Assembly: GCA_023238725.1 (NCBI GenBank)
Contig: CM041540.1
Coordinates: 4,966,708 to 5,030,707, forward strand
Source of the DNA: Scortum barcoo
Lineage: Eukaryota > Chordata > Actinopteri > Centrarchiformes > Terapontidae
DNA: 64,000 nt
Direction: 5' to 3'
The notes below the pieces were generated by a model. The model was given only the letters and a program-made list of their open reading frames with translations. It was not told where the DNA came from and searched no databases. This document shows positions 47,886-58,700 of this stretch, in pieces. How positions within the stretch are numbered: the stretch's first letter is position 1; each line of letters starts with the position of its first letter. A program made the position numbers and the translations under genes.

Positions 47886-48631
47886 GCTGTTACATTGGAC
47901 AGTTGTAAAAAATTAGCCAAAGATGTTTGAAAAACCCAGAAGGTTGTAAGATAACACATACAGCTATTCTGAAGATATTTCCAGACTCCTCAAGACTTCT
48001 AACCATTTGGATGGAAAAATAGTCTCTCTGCTGCACAATAAAAAAAAAAAATTTAACCCATTCCCCAATTTGCTAATCTGGCAATGAGCAAAGATGGCAG
48101 CCGTCTGCTGGATACGAAACAAGAGGCGCAAGTTGGGAAACGAGTTAAAAATTGTTTTAATTGTGCAACAGACTAAACATTTTTTCATCTCAGTGGTAAA
48201 AAGAGTCATGGAGGATTCTGGCAATAACTTCAGACCAGCAGTAATTATTTTCTAACTTTCCAGGTAATTAGAAAGAGAGATGCAACTGTGACTTGAACTT
48301 TCACATTTATCCATGAGAGGCACACACCAGGGCTAGCTGCTATGATGCTGTTGAGCTACGGGCCACGGCGCTTCATCACTCATTGTAGTTTTAGTATTTG
48401 CATCCACAGCAGTATGTACAATGTAGTGCGTTTTTGTTTTTTTTTAACCTTTTTTTTGGAGGCACGGAGGTCACGAGGCATTCAACCTAGCAACCAGACT
48501 CTGTTCCCAATAATGCCACAAAGCCCCATTATGTGCAAGAACAAGCAAACCACACACCGGCTTATATTAATGCTGCATGGGTTTCACTATTTGTTAGTGT
48601 TCGCCAAACTCTTTCCCAGCAGTCCCCTCGA

Positions 48632-49086
48632 TCATAGCAGGTTGGGGAGGTAAAGCGAGCAGAGCAGCATGTTCTGTCCCAGAGCCGGGAAGCGCCTGAA
48701 GGCCTCCCAGGCGTCAGAGAAGATGTTGTACTTGAGGAAGACGCGGTGCTCCAGCCTGGTGGGCAGGCTCACGTCCCGGCTCATGATGTAGATGCCGTCA
48801 TTGTGCAGCGTGCACGTCAGGTTCAGGCCTGACTTGGACGTGTTCTCCTTCAGCTGGATCCACTCCCCCGTGGTGACGTTGTAGGACTGCACCGTCAGCA
48901 CGTCCTCCGTCTGGCTGGGACGTCGCTGCCGCTGGCCCGCCTCCAGCTCGTGGGTGTAGCCGCCCACCAGGTAGATGGTGTCCTCCACCGAGAGCATCTG
49001 CTGCTTGCGGATGTGGGCCGGACAAGAACGAAACACCGTCCAGCTGTCAGACGTGGGGCAGTATCGGAGGACATTCGTGTTCCTGT
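48632..49086 (-). CDS. klhl42: KLHL42 exon 3 (last)
   Basis: The acceptor TGTGTCTGACAG is followed by (D)RNTNVLRYCPTSDSWTVF. This exon carries the last kelch blades: HIRKQQMLSVEDTIYLVGGY, DVLTVQSYNVTTGEW and SGLNLTCTLHNDGIYIMSRD. It ends with TGA at 48634-48632. An insert rich in Gln/Arg (AGQRQRRPSQTED) sits in a blade loop. Confidence 0.97.
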
Positions 49087-52000
49087 CTGTCAGACACAGA
49101 AAATGAAAACAACTCAAAAGGAGCAAGACGGGGAAACTTATTTCTTCTCATTGTGGCGTACACAATGAAATCAGAGGTTTTTCAGCTAAAATGTAAATAT
49201 ATATTTATATCTGAAAAACAAATTCAGCTAAGTGCACGGTCTATTGAATGACCGGGGGAGTGAAAACAAAAGTCAAATGGAGACAGCTGTGCAGGCTAAG
49301 AGCTGCTGGGACAAAAGCCAGGGCTTGATCAACCCTGGTGAGGACGTCTGGGTGACGGTGTCTGATGCTGAAAGACCTGAAACACCCAAGTGTTGTTTTA
49401 GGAGAATATTAACTGTAAATTAAAAAAAAAATTACCCAGAAAACATGCAGAAAATGAGGAGGTAATTCAGGAGGTAAAGACGTAGTGCCTGCAGTCTTCC
49501 TGTCAGGACGTGTTCAACAACCTCCACCAGTTCATACAACCATATATGTAGCCTGAGAGGTAAACTCAGGGCAAAAAAATAAACATGATTTGCTACTTTA
49601 TTTGTGTGAGCATACTGCAACTCTGATCAACATTTCTATCAGCTCAGAGTTTCTCTCATCTGGCAGAAGATAATATTAAGAGAGATGGTAGGGAGGAAAT
49701 AAAACTGTATAAGGGATGGTGGACAAATAGACACCCCCCTGTCCTCAGTGGAAAATATGCCCTTGGGCAGCAATAACTTCTGTAACATCCTGTGCTCCCA
49801 CCAAGGCCCTTATAATTGAAGTTGTGTAATAATAATACACGACACGGTGTCCTGATTATGAAAATAACACAGACATTGGCAAAGAACGCCTCAATGAAAA
49901 GCAGAGACGGTAACCTCTAAAAATACAGCGTTTATATTATTATAAGAGGAGGAAGGGACACTCTCCAATCAGCAGGTCGACTCTGGGTGACAAATCCACG
50001 GAGATGAATGAACTCTTTAAGATAGAAAAACGTATTTTTTTGTGAATGTCCGTCATCTTTGTGTTATTTTACTTATCACTTGTCACTCCTAAACTTGCGA
50101 CCATGAATGAACAGGCTCAGTGTGGACATAACTGATGGGCACTTCAATGAATTAAATTAAAACACCCACTTTTTCATCCAGCGTCACTTTAATAACAACA
50201 AAATTAGGTGACTTAAGAGTTTTGGCATATCTAGAAATACTTTATTTAATTTTTATTAGTGCAATATTAAAAGTCTTCTTAGTAGCTGTAGTGGTAGTAA
50301 CCTGTCTGTTTTTGCTCAGAGGTGATGTTAAAGCATCAGCCACACCTGGGGAAAATATTAGAAAAACAACAGGAGCAAGTGGCCATTACTGTTTTCATGT
50401 GTCCTGTATATACTGCTTGTATGTGTGTGTGTCAATCTGATGTGAAAAAACTCAACCTCAAAAAACATGAAAATAATTAGTTATTTCACCCCTAAAAATC
50501 CATGCGTACATAATTTTGATGACAGAAATACAAACCACAGAACAAAAGTGATAGCGTGTCTGTATGTTTATGTGCATTGGTGGCCTTTTAATGCACGTGA
50601 CAATAAATACTTTGAATCCTTGAGTTAAACCAACCTCTTGAAGTGTATCCACCCATGACGTAGATCATCCCCTGGCATTCGCAGGCCGAGAACTCAGCCA
50701 GCGTGTCGGGCATCGAGGACACGCAGGTCCACCAGTCCTGTTCTGGGCTGTAACACTCCACCGTGCCCAGACACTGGCCTCCTACAGCGTACAGCTTCCC
50801 TTGAACTGCCAGCAGCTTGAAGTTGGACCTGATGGAGAGCACGCAGTGAGTTCATGTGAATTTTGATTTATTGGGTGGGCAAAACCTGGATGAGTGGAGG
50901 AAAGAGATGGACAAGATAAAGGAGGAGGATAAAAAAATAAACCAAGCCTGGACCGTTAAACACACTACGTGGGCCGTTCACTGTTTTCAGACCTGGTGCA
51001 ACTGTTAATTTTAAAACAGTCCCTAAATTGGAGCTAAACCAGACTCTCTGTCGTTTTATGCCACTGCTAAAAATGGAAAGGTGAGCCCCAAGTGGGGTAT
51101 TGACTTTTGCAGGGTTGGCTTTAATTTACCATCAAGCAGCAGACTGGTGGGACTGGTACTATCTGTTTTATATAAATAAATAGGCCCACTGATCATAATT
51201 GTAACGTAATGCAATGAGTGGTGCCATGCAAATGTAACATTAAATAACATTAGTAACATTAACAGAATAAAGTACCCACAAAATAAAAATAAATAAACTG
51301 TAGACAAAACATTATATTGACAAAATTATGCAATGTTCTTTACAACATCATGATTGACAGCTGTCAATTACAGTGAAGTTGCCATGGAGGCACCTGCATA
51401 TGTCTTTTTAGGAACTGAACATCAAGAGAAGACATAACTTTAACTTTAGCAGGTGATCATTACAGTTGTTGATTACTGATGAGTTGGGCAGTGTATGCCC
51501 TCCATACCACTACTCTGGCTCCAAATGACATCACCAGGGCAAGATGGTTGGATATTTTGTCTCACTTTTATAACATGGGAGAAGGTGGAGGATCAACGAC
51601 CATCTTCACATACAGCCAATGATTTCAAAATGTCGGATTTTAGTGTGCATTTTGATTTACTTGGTGAGCTAAGCCTGGAAAATGCTCTTTTTTCCCAACA
51701 GTTCCAAACAGGGCTCAGCCAATTTGGAACGCCGTCCTTGATTGTGATTGGCTGAGCTGCGTTCGAACTATCAAGGATAGTTCGATTCCTTAATTGTGAT
51801 TGGCTGAGCCGCGTTCGAAGTTGTTATAAACCGCTCTCGTTGTCGCCTGGAGGGGAAATGTGTGGATGTGGATCTGGATCTGGTCGTACCTCTTCTGGTT
51901 GAGCGGGGCCACCTGGCTCCACTCGTTCCTGCAGGGGTTGTAGCAGTGCACGGCGGAGATCTCCTGGCTCGTCGTCCTGTACCCCCCCACGATGAACAGG

Positions 52001-52650
52001 TAGTTGTCGAGGACCGCCGAGCCGTACCCCCTGACGTTGATCATGTCCGGGGGCAGGTTGTTGGCGAGCGGCTTCCAGCGCTGCTCCGCCTCTCCGTACC
52101 TCAGCATGGACCAGGGCTCGTCCTGGTCCGGCACGTCCAGGGAGAGGCAGGTGAAGTCCCCGATGGCGACCAGGGTGGCGGCGCCTTTCATGCGCATCTC
52201 CTTGACCTCCTGCCGGACGGCCGCGGGGAGGCTGCTGAACTCCGGCCGCCGCAGCATGGGGTGATAGTACCAGCTCAGGTACTTGAGGCAGGCGTGGCGC
52301 AGCTCCAGAGTCCCGTACACCTCGGAGAGGCTGAACAGCGCCACGCAGTTGTCCGGCCGGATCTCCGAGGTGAGGAGCTTGAGGATGGGGGTGACCTGCA
52401 GGAAGGAGGCGGTTTCGATCAGGTCCTGCAGAGTCTCGTTGACCACTTGGACCTTGGAGGTGTTGATGAACTCCAGGACCAGCTCCAGGCCGGGCACGCT
52501 GAGCCCCTGCAGCTGCACCGAGTCCTCCGTGGACTCCCTCATCCCGGAGCGGTACAGCGCACGGAAGTAGTCGCTCTTCTCGATCAGCTTCTTCTTGTTC
52601 ACCTGGTAAGTTTTGTCCTCCACGACGATGGCGATAATCTGGTCGGACAT
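48632..52650 (-). CDS. klhl42: KLHL42 (KLHDC5), BTB-kelch CUL3 adaptor, complete
   Basis: The coding exons on the minus strand are 52650-51890, 50828-50635 and 49086-48632. Together they are 1410 bases, or 469 residues plus stop; human KLHL42 is about 505. It is a substrate adaptor of CUL3-RING ubiquitin ligase; the mammalian protein targets the microtubule-severing katanin p60 subunit. The N-terminal BTB domain (residues ~5-105) has KKLIEKSDYFRALYRSGMRE. A BACK-like linker follows, then kelch repeats from ~195 with the signatures NYLFIVGGY, KLYAVGG, MIYVMGGYTS and TIYLVGGYTHE. The protein ends FSDAWEAFRRFPALG...LYLPNLL, as in mammals. The start is ATG at 52650; an in-frame TAA at 52692-52690 rules out an earlier one. 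All phases and splice sites fit. I see no sign of decay. Confidence 0.97.
49087..50634 (-). other. KLHL42 intron 2
   Basis: This is a 1.5 kb intron with donor GTTGGT (weak) and acceptor GTCTGACAG. AT-rich; no gene is seen. Confidence 0.85.
50635..50828 (-). CDS. klhl42: KLHL42 exon 2
   Basis: The acceptor CTCTCCATCAG precedes the exon. It reads (R)SNFKLLAVQGKLYAVGG, then TVECYSPEQDWWTCVSSMPD and LAEFSACECQGMIYVMGGYT. It forms one and a half kelch repeats. The donor AGAG|GTTGGT departs from consensus at the third and fifth intron bases (GTTGG), but the phase requires it. Confidence 0.96.
50829..51889 (-). other. KLHL42 intron 1
   Basis: This is a 1.06 kb intron. Close to exon 1 it contains two copies of a 27-base unit (51741-51767 and 51793-51819) and a short palindrome between them; see finding. 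No gene is seen. Confidence 0.85.
51741..51819. repeat. 27-base direct repeat pair flanking a palindrome
   Basis: ATTGTGATTGGCTGAG(C/C)(T/C)GCGTTCGAA occurs twice, 52 bases apart. The joining sequence TTCGAACTATC-AAGG-ATAGTTCGA can form a hairpin. Each copy carries ATTGG, an inverted CCAAT box. Confidence 0.8.
51890..52650 (-). CDS. klhl42: KLHL42 exon 1 with start codon
   Basis: It codes for residues 1-253: MSDQIIAIVVEDKTYQVNKK, the BTB fold, and the conserved PLANNLPPDMINVRGYGSA and NYLFIVGGYRTTSQEISA. It ends AACCAGAAGAG|GTACGA. The ATG context GCCATGT has G at -3. Exon 1 is strongly GC-rich, giving long but meaningless antisense reading frames. Confidence 0.97.
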
Positions 52651-52689
52651 GGCGAAGCTCTCTGCCCTCCAGTCGGCCTCCTCCACCGT

Positions 52690-52695
52690 TTACAT
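52690..52695 (-). promoter_or_regulatory. start-stop minimal upstream ORF of KLHL42
   Basis: On the minus strand GTGAAATGTAAACGG contains ATG followed directly by TAA. It is in frame with and 40 bases upstream of the KLHL42 ATG, and G at -3 gives a favourable context. It acts only if the cap site is upstream of 52695. Confidence 0.5.
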
Positions 52696-55581
52696 TTCAC
52701 CGGCGAGGGAGCTCCGAGGTCGGTCTATATATGGTCATGTTCGGCCGTGGAGCTAACTGCAGGCTGCGGACACACGCCGGTGGATAAACTGTCCAAAACC
52801 AGCTTTTCCTCGGGTTAACATCTCTCGACAACCCGTTCAAAAGTCGCCCCAGCGCCTAAATATGTTGCTCAAGTAGTTTATTTTATTTCTGTCGCTGGCT
52901 GAGGCGTTTTCCATCGCGTTTTCTGATCCCTTCGCGGTGCCGAGCTGTCAGAAATCTTCTGTTTTGATTCGCTATTTCCGGAACTCGCACTTCTTCGTGT
53001 GTTTATTTATGTAGCGCCGCTGCTCGCTGCTGCCACCCACCGGTAATGTGTAGAAGTCTGTTCCCACCGTCCAGGTGTGTGTGTGTGTGTGTTTCTTTAT
53101 TCTCAAGTAGAGGTAGCTAACTCTTAAAAATGACTTTTGGACTTTTATATTTGCTTAAACTGATCACTGACAGAAGTACATGAGACAGATCATCTGTGTA
53201 AATTAAAAAAAGCTGCTGCCTCTAAGACCAACAACAGATAAACAACAACCAAGTGCCGAAGCAACAAGAAAACATCAGTTTACACCAAAAATAAGTAAAC
53301 AGAATAAGCGAAATGGGGAAAACCAAGTTAAAAGAATTACACAGAGCAATGCTGAGTGGAGGGTCCTTTGGTGGCCCCGTAATAATAATACTTAGGAGAT
53401 TCTCCTAATCTTACCAACTGGTGCTGTAACGATGTGAAACATTAAAATAATTAATCGTTGCCACTTTTTGGAGCTTCTGCTGGTGCAGCTTCTTCAAATG
53501 TCTGTAAAACCTGATTATAAGATGATAAGAACAGCCAGCTGACGTTAGAGAGATATATCTTTAGTTAGATTTATTTATCATTATAGAGTAGTATCACAGA
53601 TACTTCCTTCATAATTGTTACCCAAAGCTGTGGAAGGCACAGTGATGAATTTAAAAGCAAGCCAGGCTTCATATGGCAAGGCCAAATGTAATTTTAATTT
53701 CGATTATTTTAAAACTAATAAGACTCCCCTTTAGATGTCTTCATAAATGAAACTGTCCGATCACATAACCAGTTATTAATGCTCTTTTACTTTTGAGGAG
53801 ACACAGCTGAGTTCATTAAACTGAAATAGTCAGAAGTCATTTAAGGGTCAGTGGGTTAAATTCTGTGTTTGAACCCCTCAACTTATTAAGTGTTTGTTGC
53901 TGAGAGCTGATTGTTGTGGCCTTTTTTCACTGCACAGACATCAGCTGTCAGTCAAACATCATGGGTGGTGCGTTGGCATCTTCTCATTAGCTGTTATGTA
54001 AATGTATGACCTTTATAGATAACAAACATATCTTAATGTGGATGCAAAAATCATCACACACTTATCGTCTGTTCCTTATTTTTAAAAACCAAACTACATT
54101 TTCTTGCATGTAATCTTAGAGCAGCTCTGAGGCTCGCACTCCTGTCAGTGCAGAGTTATAATAAGCTCTGCAGGCCTCTTGTCTGTCTCCACCTGTCAGT
54201 CAAGATAACGTGGCGTCACAGTCTGAAGGTCCAGCTGAGAGAGAAGTAAATGCACCAATAACTCAATAGACTGTGGCAGGCTGTGGAGCCTTCAAAATAA
54301 AAGCATAGAGCTCGAGATGACTCATACTGCTGTGATGTCTCTGTCTGATATTGATCTGTTGTGTTCATCAGTCAGTGTTGTCCATCTGTTACGTGAGCAA
54401 AAGTCCTCCTGAAACTGCTGATGAATGAATTAAACTGTTTGTCAGGATGCTGTGATGCGCTAACATTTTATTCAGTAGCCTCATTAGTGTCAATGTGTTT
54501 CATCTGTAATGAAATATAAAGGAGTTTTGTTTCTTTTTATTAGTGATACCATATAGTTTTTATTTTCAATTTTTAGAGTCACTTCATTGTCTATTACTGC
54601 TGTTTCTGTGGATAAATACTGCAAGGTGAACATGTAAACTATCAGTTTATGTACTATAAATCTGTATATGCATGCAGATGTGAATTAAAGTAAGATATAA
54701 CAAAACTAGAGTACGTCACAGTAACATTCATGTTTAATGTTGTGCATGGTCTCATATGAATAAAATCAAATGATAAACATTACAAAGCCTGTCTGTAATC
54801 TGAGCATATTCTCTTCTTTACTTTTTGCTTAATTTGTCCCTAAAATGTCAGAAAATACTGACAAATGCTAATTTTAATCCATTTTAAGAGCCCAAGGTGA
54901 GTCTAATACTCAAATACATTCAGTATTTTATATAAGCACCAAATTTTGACAGTTTGTCACAATCTGCAAATGATTTTTGCTTGAAACAATTTATTTATTG
55001 TCAAAATAGTTGCTCATAAAAAAGATCATTTCAGCAATTATTGTTAGACAAAAATCCACATCAGTTTAATAGTACCAAGGAACCAAACATATAAAAATAA
55101 ACTCAATGGAACATAAATCAAAAGCATCAAAAGAAGAATATAAAGAAAAAAGCCTGCAGAATAAAAAATAAACATCATATTGGGAATGATCATAAGTAAC
55201 AATAAGATAATAATCAATGTTAGTAATATGAAATAAGAATAAAAGCATGAAACCTTATCTTTTATTAAAATCTTTATTCCCACTTTATTCTAGGGATGTT
55301 ATTAATATTATCTATATTTTATTTAGCGATTTATTGATTTAGTTTTTATATTTTATTTGATATGATAGTTTTATATTTGATTTTATATACTAAATTCCTC
55401 TATTTTTGCCTTTTAGTCATTGTTAGAAGGAGTCTGTGACTCAAAGAATGGACCCTTTTAATCTGAAAGCTGGGGCCGGAAGTGACATTCTCCCACTCCC
55501 CCCCACCCCTCTCTGTGCGTCCTGATGGGATGGATGGTGTTGGGGGGAGGAGGGTGGTGTGAGTGAGAGACGGAGGCATCA

Positions 55582-55660
55582 ATGACAGGGACTCCGCTCG
55601 GCCTCTTCCATGTTTGCGGCTGCAGGCAGCGGACAGCCGGCTGCCTGTGATCCGAGCTGA
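55582..55660 (+). promoter_or_regulatory. two overlapping upstream ORFs before ELAPOR2 ATG
   Basis: ATG at 55582 opens 22 codons ending TGA at 55650. ATG at 55610 opens 16 codons ending TGA at 55660, two bases before the main ATG at 55663. Both are out of frame with the protein. They matter only if included in the mRNA. Confidence 0.5.
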
Positions 55661-55662
55661 GG

Positions 55663-55770
55663 ATGCTGCAGCCGGGGTGGGCCTCCTGGTTCCCCCGCTG
55701 CCTCCTGCTCATCATCACCGCTCTCACATCATCAGTGTCCGCAAACAGAGACCTGCGGCCGTGCGATGAG
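55663..55770 (+). CDS. elapor2: ELAPOR2 exon 1 (signal peptide)
   Basis: It encodes MLQPGWASWFPRCLLLIITA then LTSSVSANRDLRPCDE, with a hydrophobic core and an SVSA-N cleavage site. The ATG has A at -3 (GAGGATGC). The donor GAG|GTGCGT is phase 0. It lies in a CpG-rich island. Confidence 0.88.
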
Positions 55771-58700
55771 GTGCGTGCTTTTTTACTCTTATTGTCATTA
55801 TAATTATCATCTCCTAATATGCAGCTTCAGCACAGGCGCTTTTTAAGATAATAATGCAGGTTTTTTTTTTTTTTTCAATCTTTATTCTAATTTAGACATT
55901 ATTTGTTTATCTCCTCTTCCGATGCGGTGATCAAGTCAGGAAAATGGCCATGCATGCGAAAATAGGCGTCCAGATTACATCCAAAATGCTCCTCCTAATG
56001 CATAATTGTAATAATAATAAAAATAAAATAAAAAACACTGTTATAGCAAGTGTTTTTTTCCAGCTTTATGTTGGGTCTGTGCGCACACATGGTGCCGCTG
56101 ATCGGCTTAAAATGCGCTTCATGCTGTCCAGAGACGCGCTCCGTAACGAGATGACGCTCCTCCTGGCCTCCGTCCCCGCTCAGGCAAGCCACCTGTCGGC
56201 CAGCCGAGCCAGGATTACCCGCTGAGGAGGAGAGAGAGCCGGGCAGTGCTGGAAAGGGGAGGGTGGGGGTGTTGTTTTTATCCAAGCAGCTCACAGTGTG
56301 TGGATCCATCATCATCGCCCTGAAAACAACCTATATCATTAGGTACAGGTTATTTAAGGGTTTTTTAAAGACTAAAGTGGGGATGTTACAGGATGTATGA
56401 AACCAAAGTGTCTTATCATCTTTTATACAGCGTGAAAAGCTCAGTTTTTTCCATACATTTGGAAAACATGGAAGCCAATGTCTGCCAATGTGAGGGGGAT
56501 CCTGTAGAAACTTTATTTAAGTAATGACTTTTTTGAAATAGTATGTCATTATTTTGATATACTAAGTCATTATTTTGATATACAAAGTCATTATTTTGGC
56601 CGGTATTCACAATAAACACAGTCAAAACCATCGTCCAAACTGTCAAAATAAATGTAGAAATACTCATTTAAAAGTGAGAGTCAAATTTTTGCTCAAATGA
56701 AACTACTATTGATATCACACTATACTGAAAAGTACCCAAAGTAAGTACTCATAATGCAAAGTAAGTATGTAAAAATGTATATTACTGCACTATAATCATT
56801 GCACATATTGGGTTTAGCTGCTGGGTTGCATATGAATTTCCCCCAGGACCAGCAGAGATGATCTTAAAGTATAATAGCACATTTTAATTTATCTTTTATG
56901 ATGTTTTATATTATTGATCTGAATCTGCAAAAACAACAAAAGTAATCAAATACATGTAATTGAGTAAAAAGTACAATGTTTGCCATTGAAATGTAGTGGA
57001 GAACAAAGAGCTGAAAATGAAAATACTCAAGTAAAGTACAGGTAACCTAAAACTCAGTTAATGTAATGTGAGTCACTGTCAAGAATGAAATTACAGCTGA
57101 CTTTTCACTTCAAACATTCAAAAAGATCGGCCTCCATCTTTCCTATGTTGTCTGCACAAATCCTAAAACCGCCAGTCCCACAATCTTCTGACTCAGAGGA
57201 TGGCTTGAATTTTATCCCTTGCATCCCCCCACACCTCCAACCCTCTCTCTTCTTCCCGTCAGTTTCCATGACGACCAGCGTGAGTCACCCGGGAGACCAG
57301 CAAAACACATTAGCCCATGTCCTTTTTTTTTTTTTTTTTTTATCAGTCTCACCTTTTCCCCCTCACTGTCAGCACATTAGTACAGACATCAGCCCTCTCG
57401 TCTTTGTTGTCCATTTGCACAGAAATCATCTCAGCAGAGGTTTGCCGAGTTACATGTTCTCTGCGTGTTTGTTTATGTGTGTTGGGGGGTGGCGGTGGGG
57501 GGGGGTCTTGCATCACGGATGACCGGTTTTGTCATTGCAGAGAGGAAGGTTTTCATTTGAAAGAGCTTAAGCTTATCTATCCTGCACACACACACACACA
57601 CAGCTCCCACATCTGCAAACCATCTCTGATTAATTCCCCTCCCCGCACACACAACGCAGGTCACTTATGATCGTTCCCGTTTAATTAGCCACTACTTAGA
57701 TGTCGGCGCTCTGCTGCAAGCCAGCTGCCTGTGCACTCCGATGGTTTGTCTGCCCAGCTGAACAGCAGCTTCGGGGGAGGGAGCTGGAGATCTGCCAGAG
57801 CGAGGCTTCGGACTCAGAGGAAGTCGAGTTAAAAGTATAAAGCAAGCACTGATCGGGGATTTTAAGGCTGCGTAAAGTAGTAAAGTCTGACATTTTGGTA
57901 TTCATAGGTAAAACCAATAAGGGAGGAAAGTGCAAGACAATGAATGTAGGGCTGCAACTAATGTTTATATTCATTGTCAATTGATGTCGCTCATTTTTTC
58001 AGTTAATTGGTTTGTTATTTGGTCTATAAAATGTCCAAAAAATGTGAAAAATGTTAATTGTTATTGTTTCCCAAAGCCAAAGGCAACATCCTCAAATATC
58101 TTGTTTTTATCCACAACACAATGATGTTCAGTTAACTGTCACAGAGGACTAAAGAAACCAGAAAATATTCACATCTGAGAAGCTGAAATCAGAGAAATTG
58201 GACTTTTAATCGACTAATTGTTGCAACTCTAATTCCATTCCTAACACTATTCCTAATGATATAGTGGATTTAAAGAACATTTTTCTGAAAATCATAATAA
58301 AACACATGCAATAAGCGAAACCGTTTGTAGGAGTTTTTCCACTTTTACTGAAGTGAGGAAAGAAACAATACTCAGTAACAGGATATAGTTTATACAGGAA
58401 AAACAGAAACAAACCGAGCAAACATGTTCAAATGTATTAGGTTTTGTCGGTTTATTAATTAAAATAATATTATAATAAAACAAACTCTCAGCACTGAAAC
58501 ACTGAACACACACTCTCTTGTTCTGATGGAGCTTAAAAGCAGTCACAATAGGTCGCTTTGGACAAAATGTTCAATCAATCCAAATGATTGTGCGTAATGT
58601 CACGACCGGCCGTCCTTAAAAGAAGCGACTGTGCAGATGACCTGCCATCGCGCTCTTAATGGACCATTAGTGCTGCAGCGGTTGGTTGCCGTGGTGATCG

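Larger units (their letters stand above)
44989..48631. other. region between NRIP2 start and KLHL42 stop
   Basis: The right side of NRIP2 should carry its 5' UTR and promoter. A (CTG)n run on the minus strand at 45053-45071 lies about 65 bases before the ATG, and two (CT)n tracts lie at 45212-45276 and 45470-45505. The part next to KLHL42 should be its 3' UTR. Candidate minus-strand poly(A) signals are ATTAAA at 48161-48156 and AATAAA at 46891-46886. A GCTGCAACTAA-type repeat covers 47612-47885. No other gene is seen. Confidence 0.65.
52651..55662. promoter_or_regulatory. head-to-head promoter interval KLHL42 / ELAPOR2
   Basis: There are 3.0 kb between two divergent start codons. CpG-rich sequence covers about 52650-53045 on the KLHL42 side and about 55450-55770 on the ELAPOR2 side, with AT-rich DNA between. 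A TATATAG element lies at 52732-52725 on the minus strand, about 75 bases before the KLHL42 ATG. The central part (53100-55400) shows no gene, only AT-rich sequence. No transcription start can be fixed from sequence. Confidence 0.5.

Noticed and set aside
49730..49810. A possible Tc1-like repeat end ('GACACCCCCC..GGGCAGCAATAACTTC')
   Set aside because: Only a short loosely similar stretch, without inverted ends or coding traces.
51862..52818. A 318-codon plus-strand reading frame
   Set aside because: It is exactly antisense to KLHL42 exon 1, whose GC-rich codons remove stops on the other strand. The product is Asp/Val/Leu/Gly-rich with no domain, and KLHL42 on the minus strand is unambiguous.
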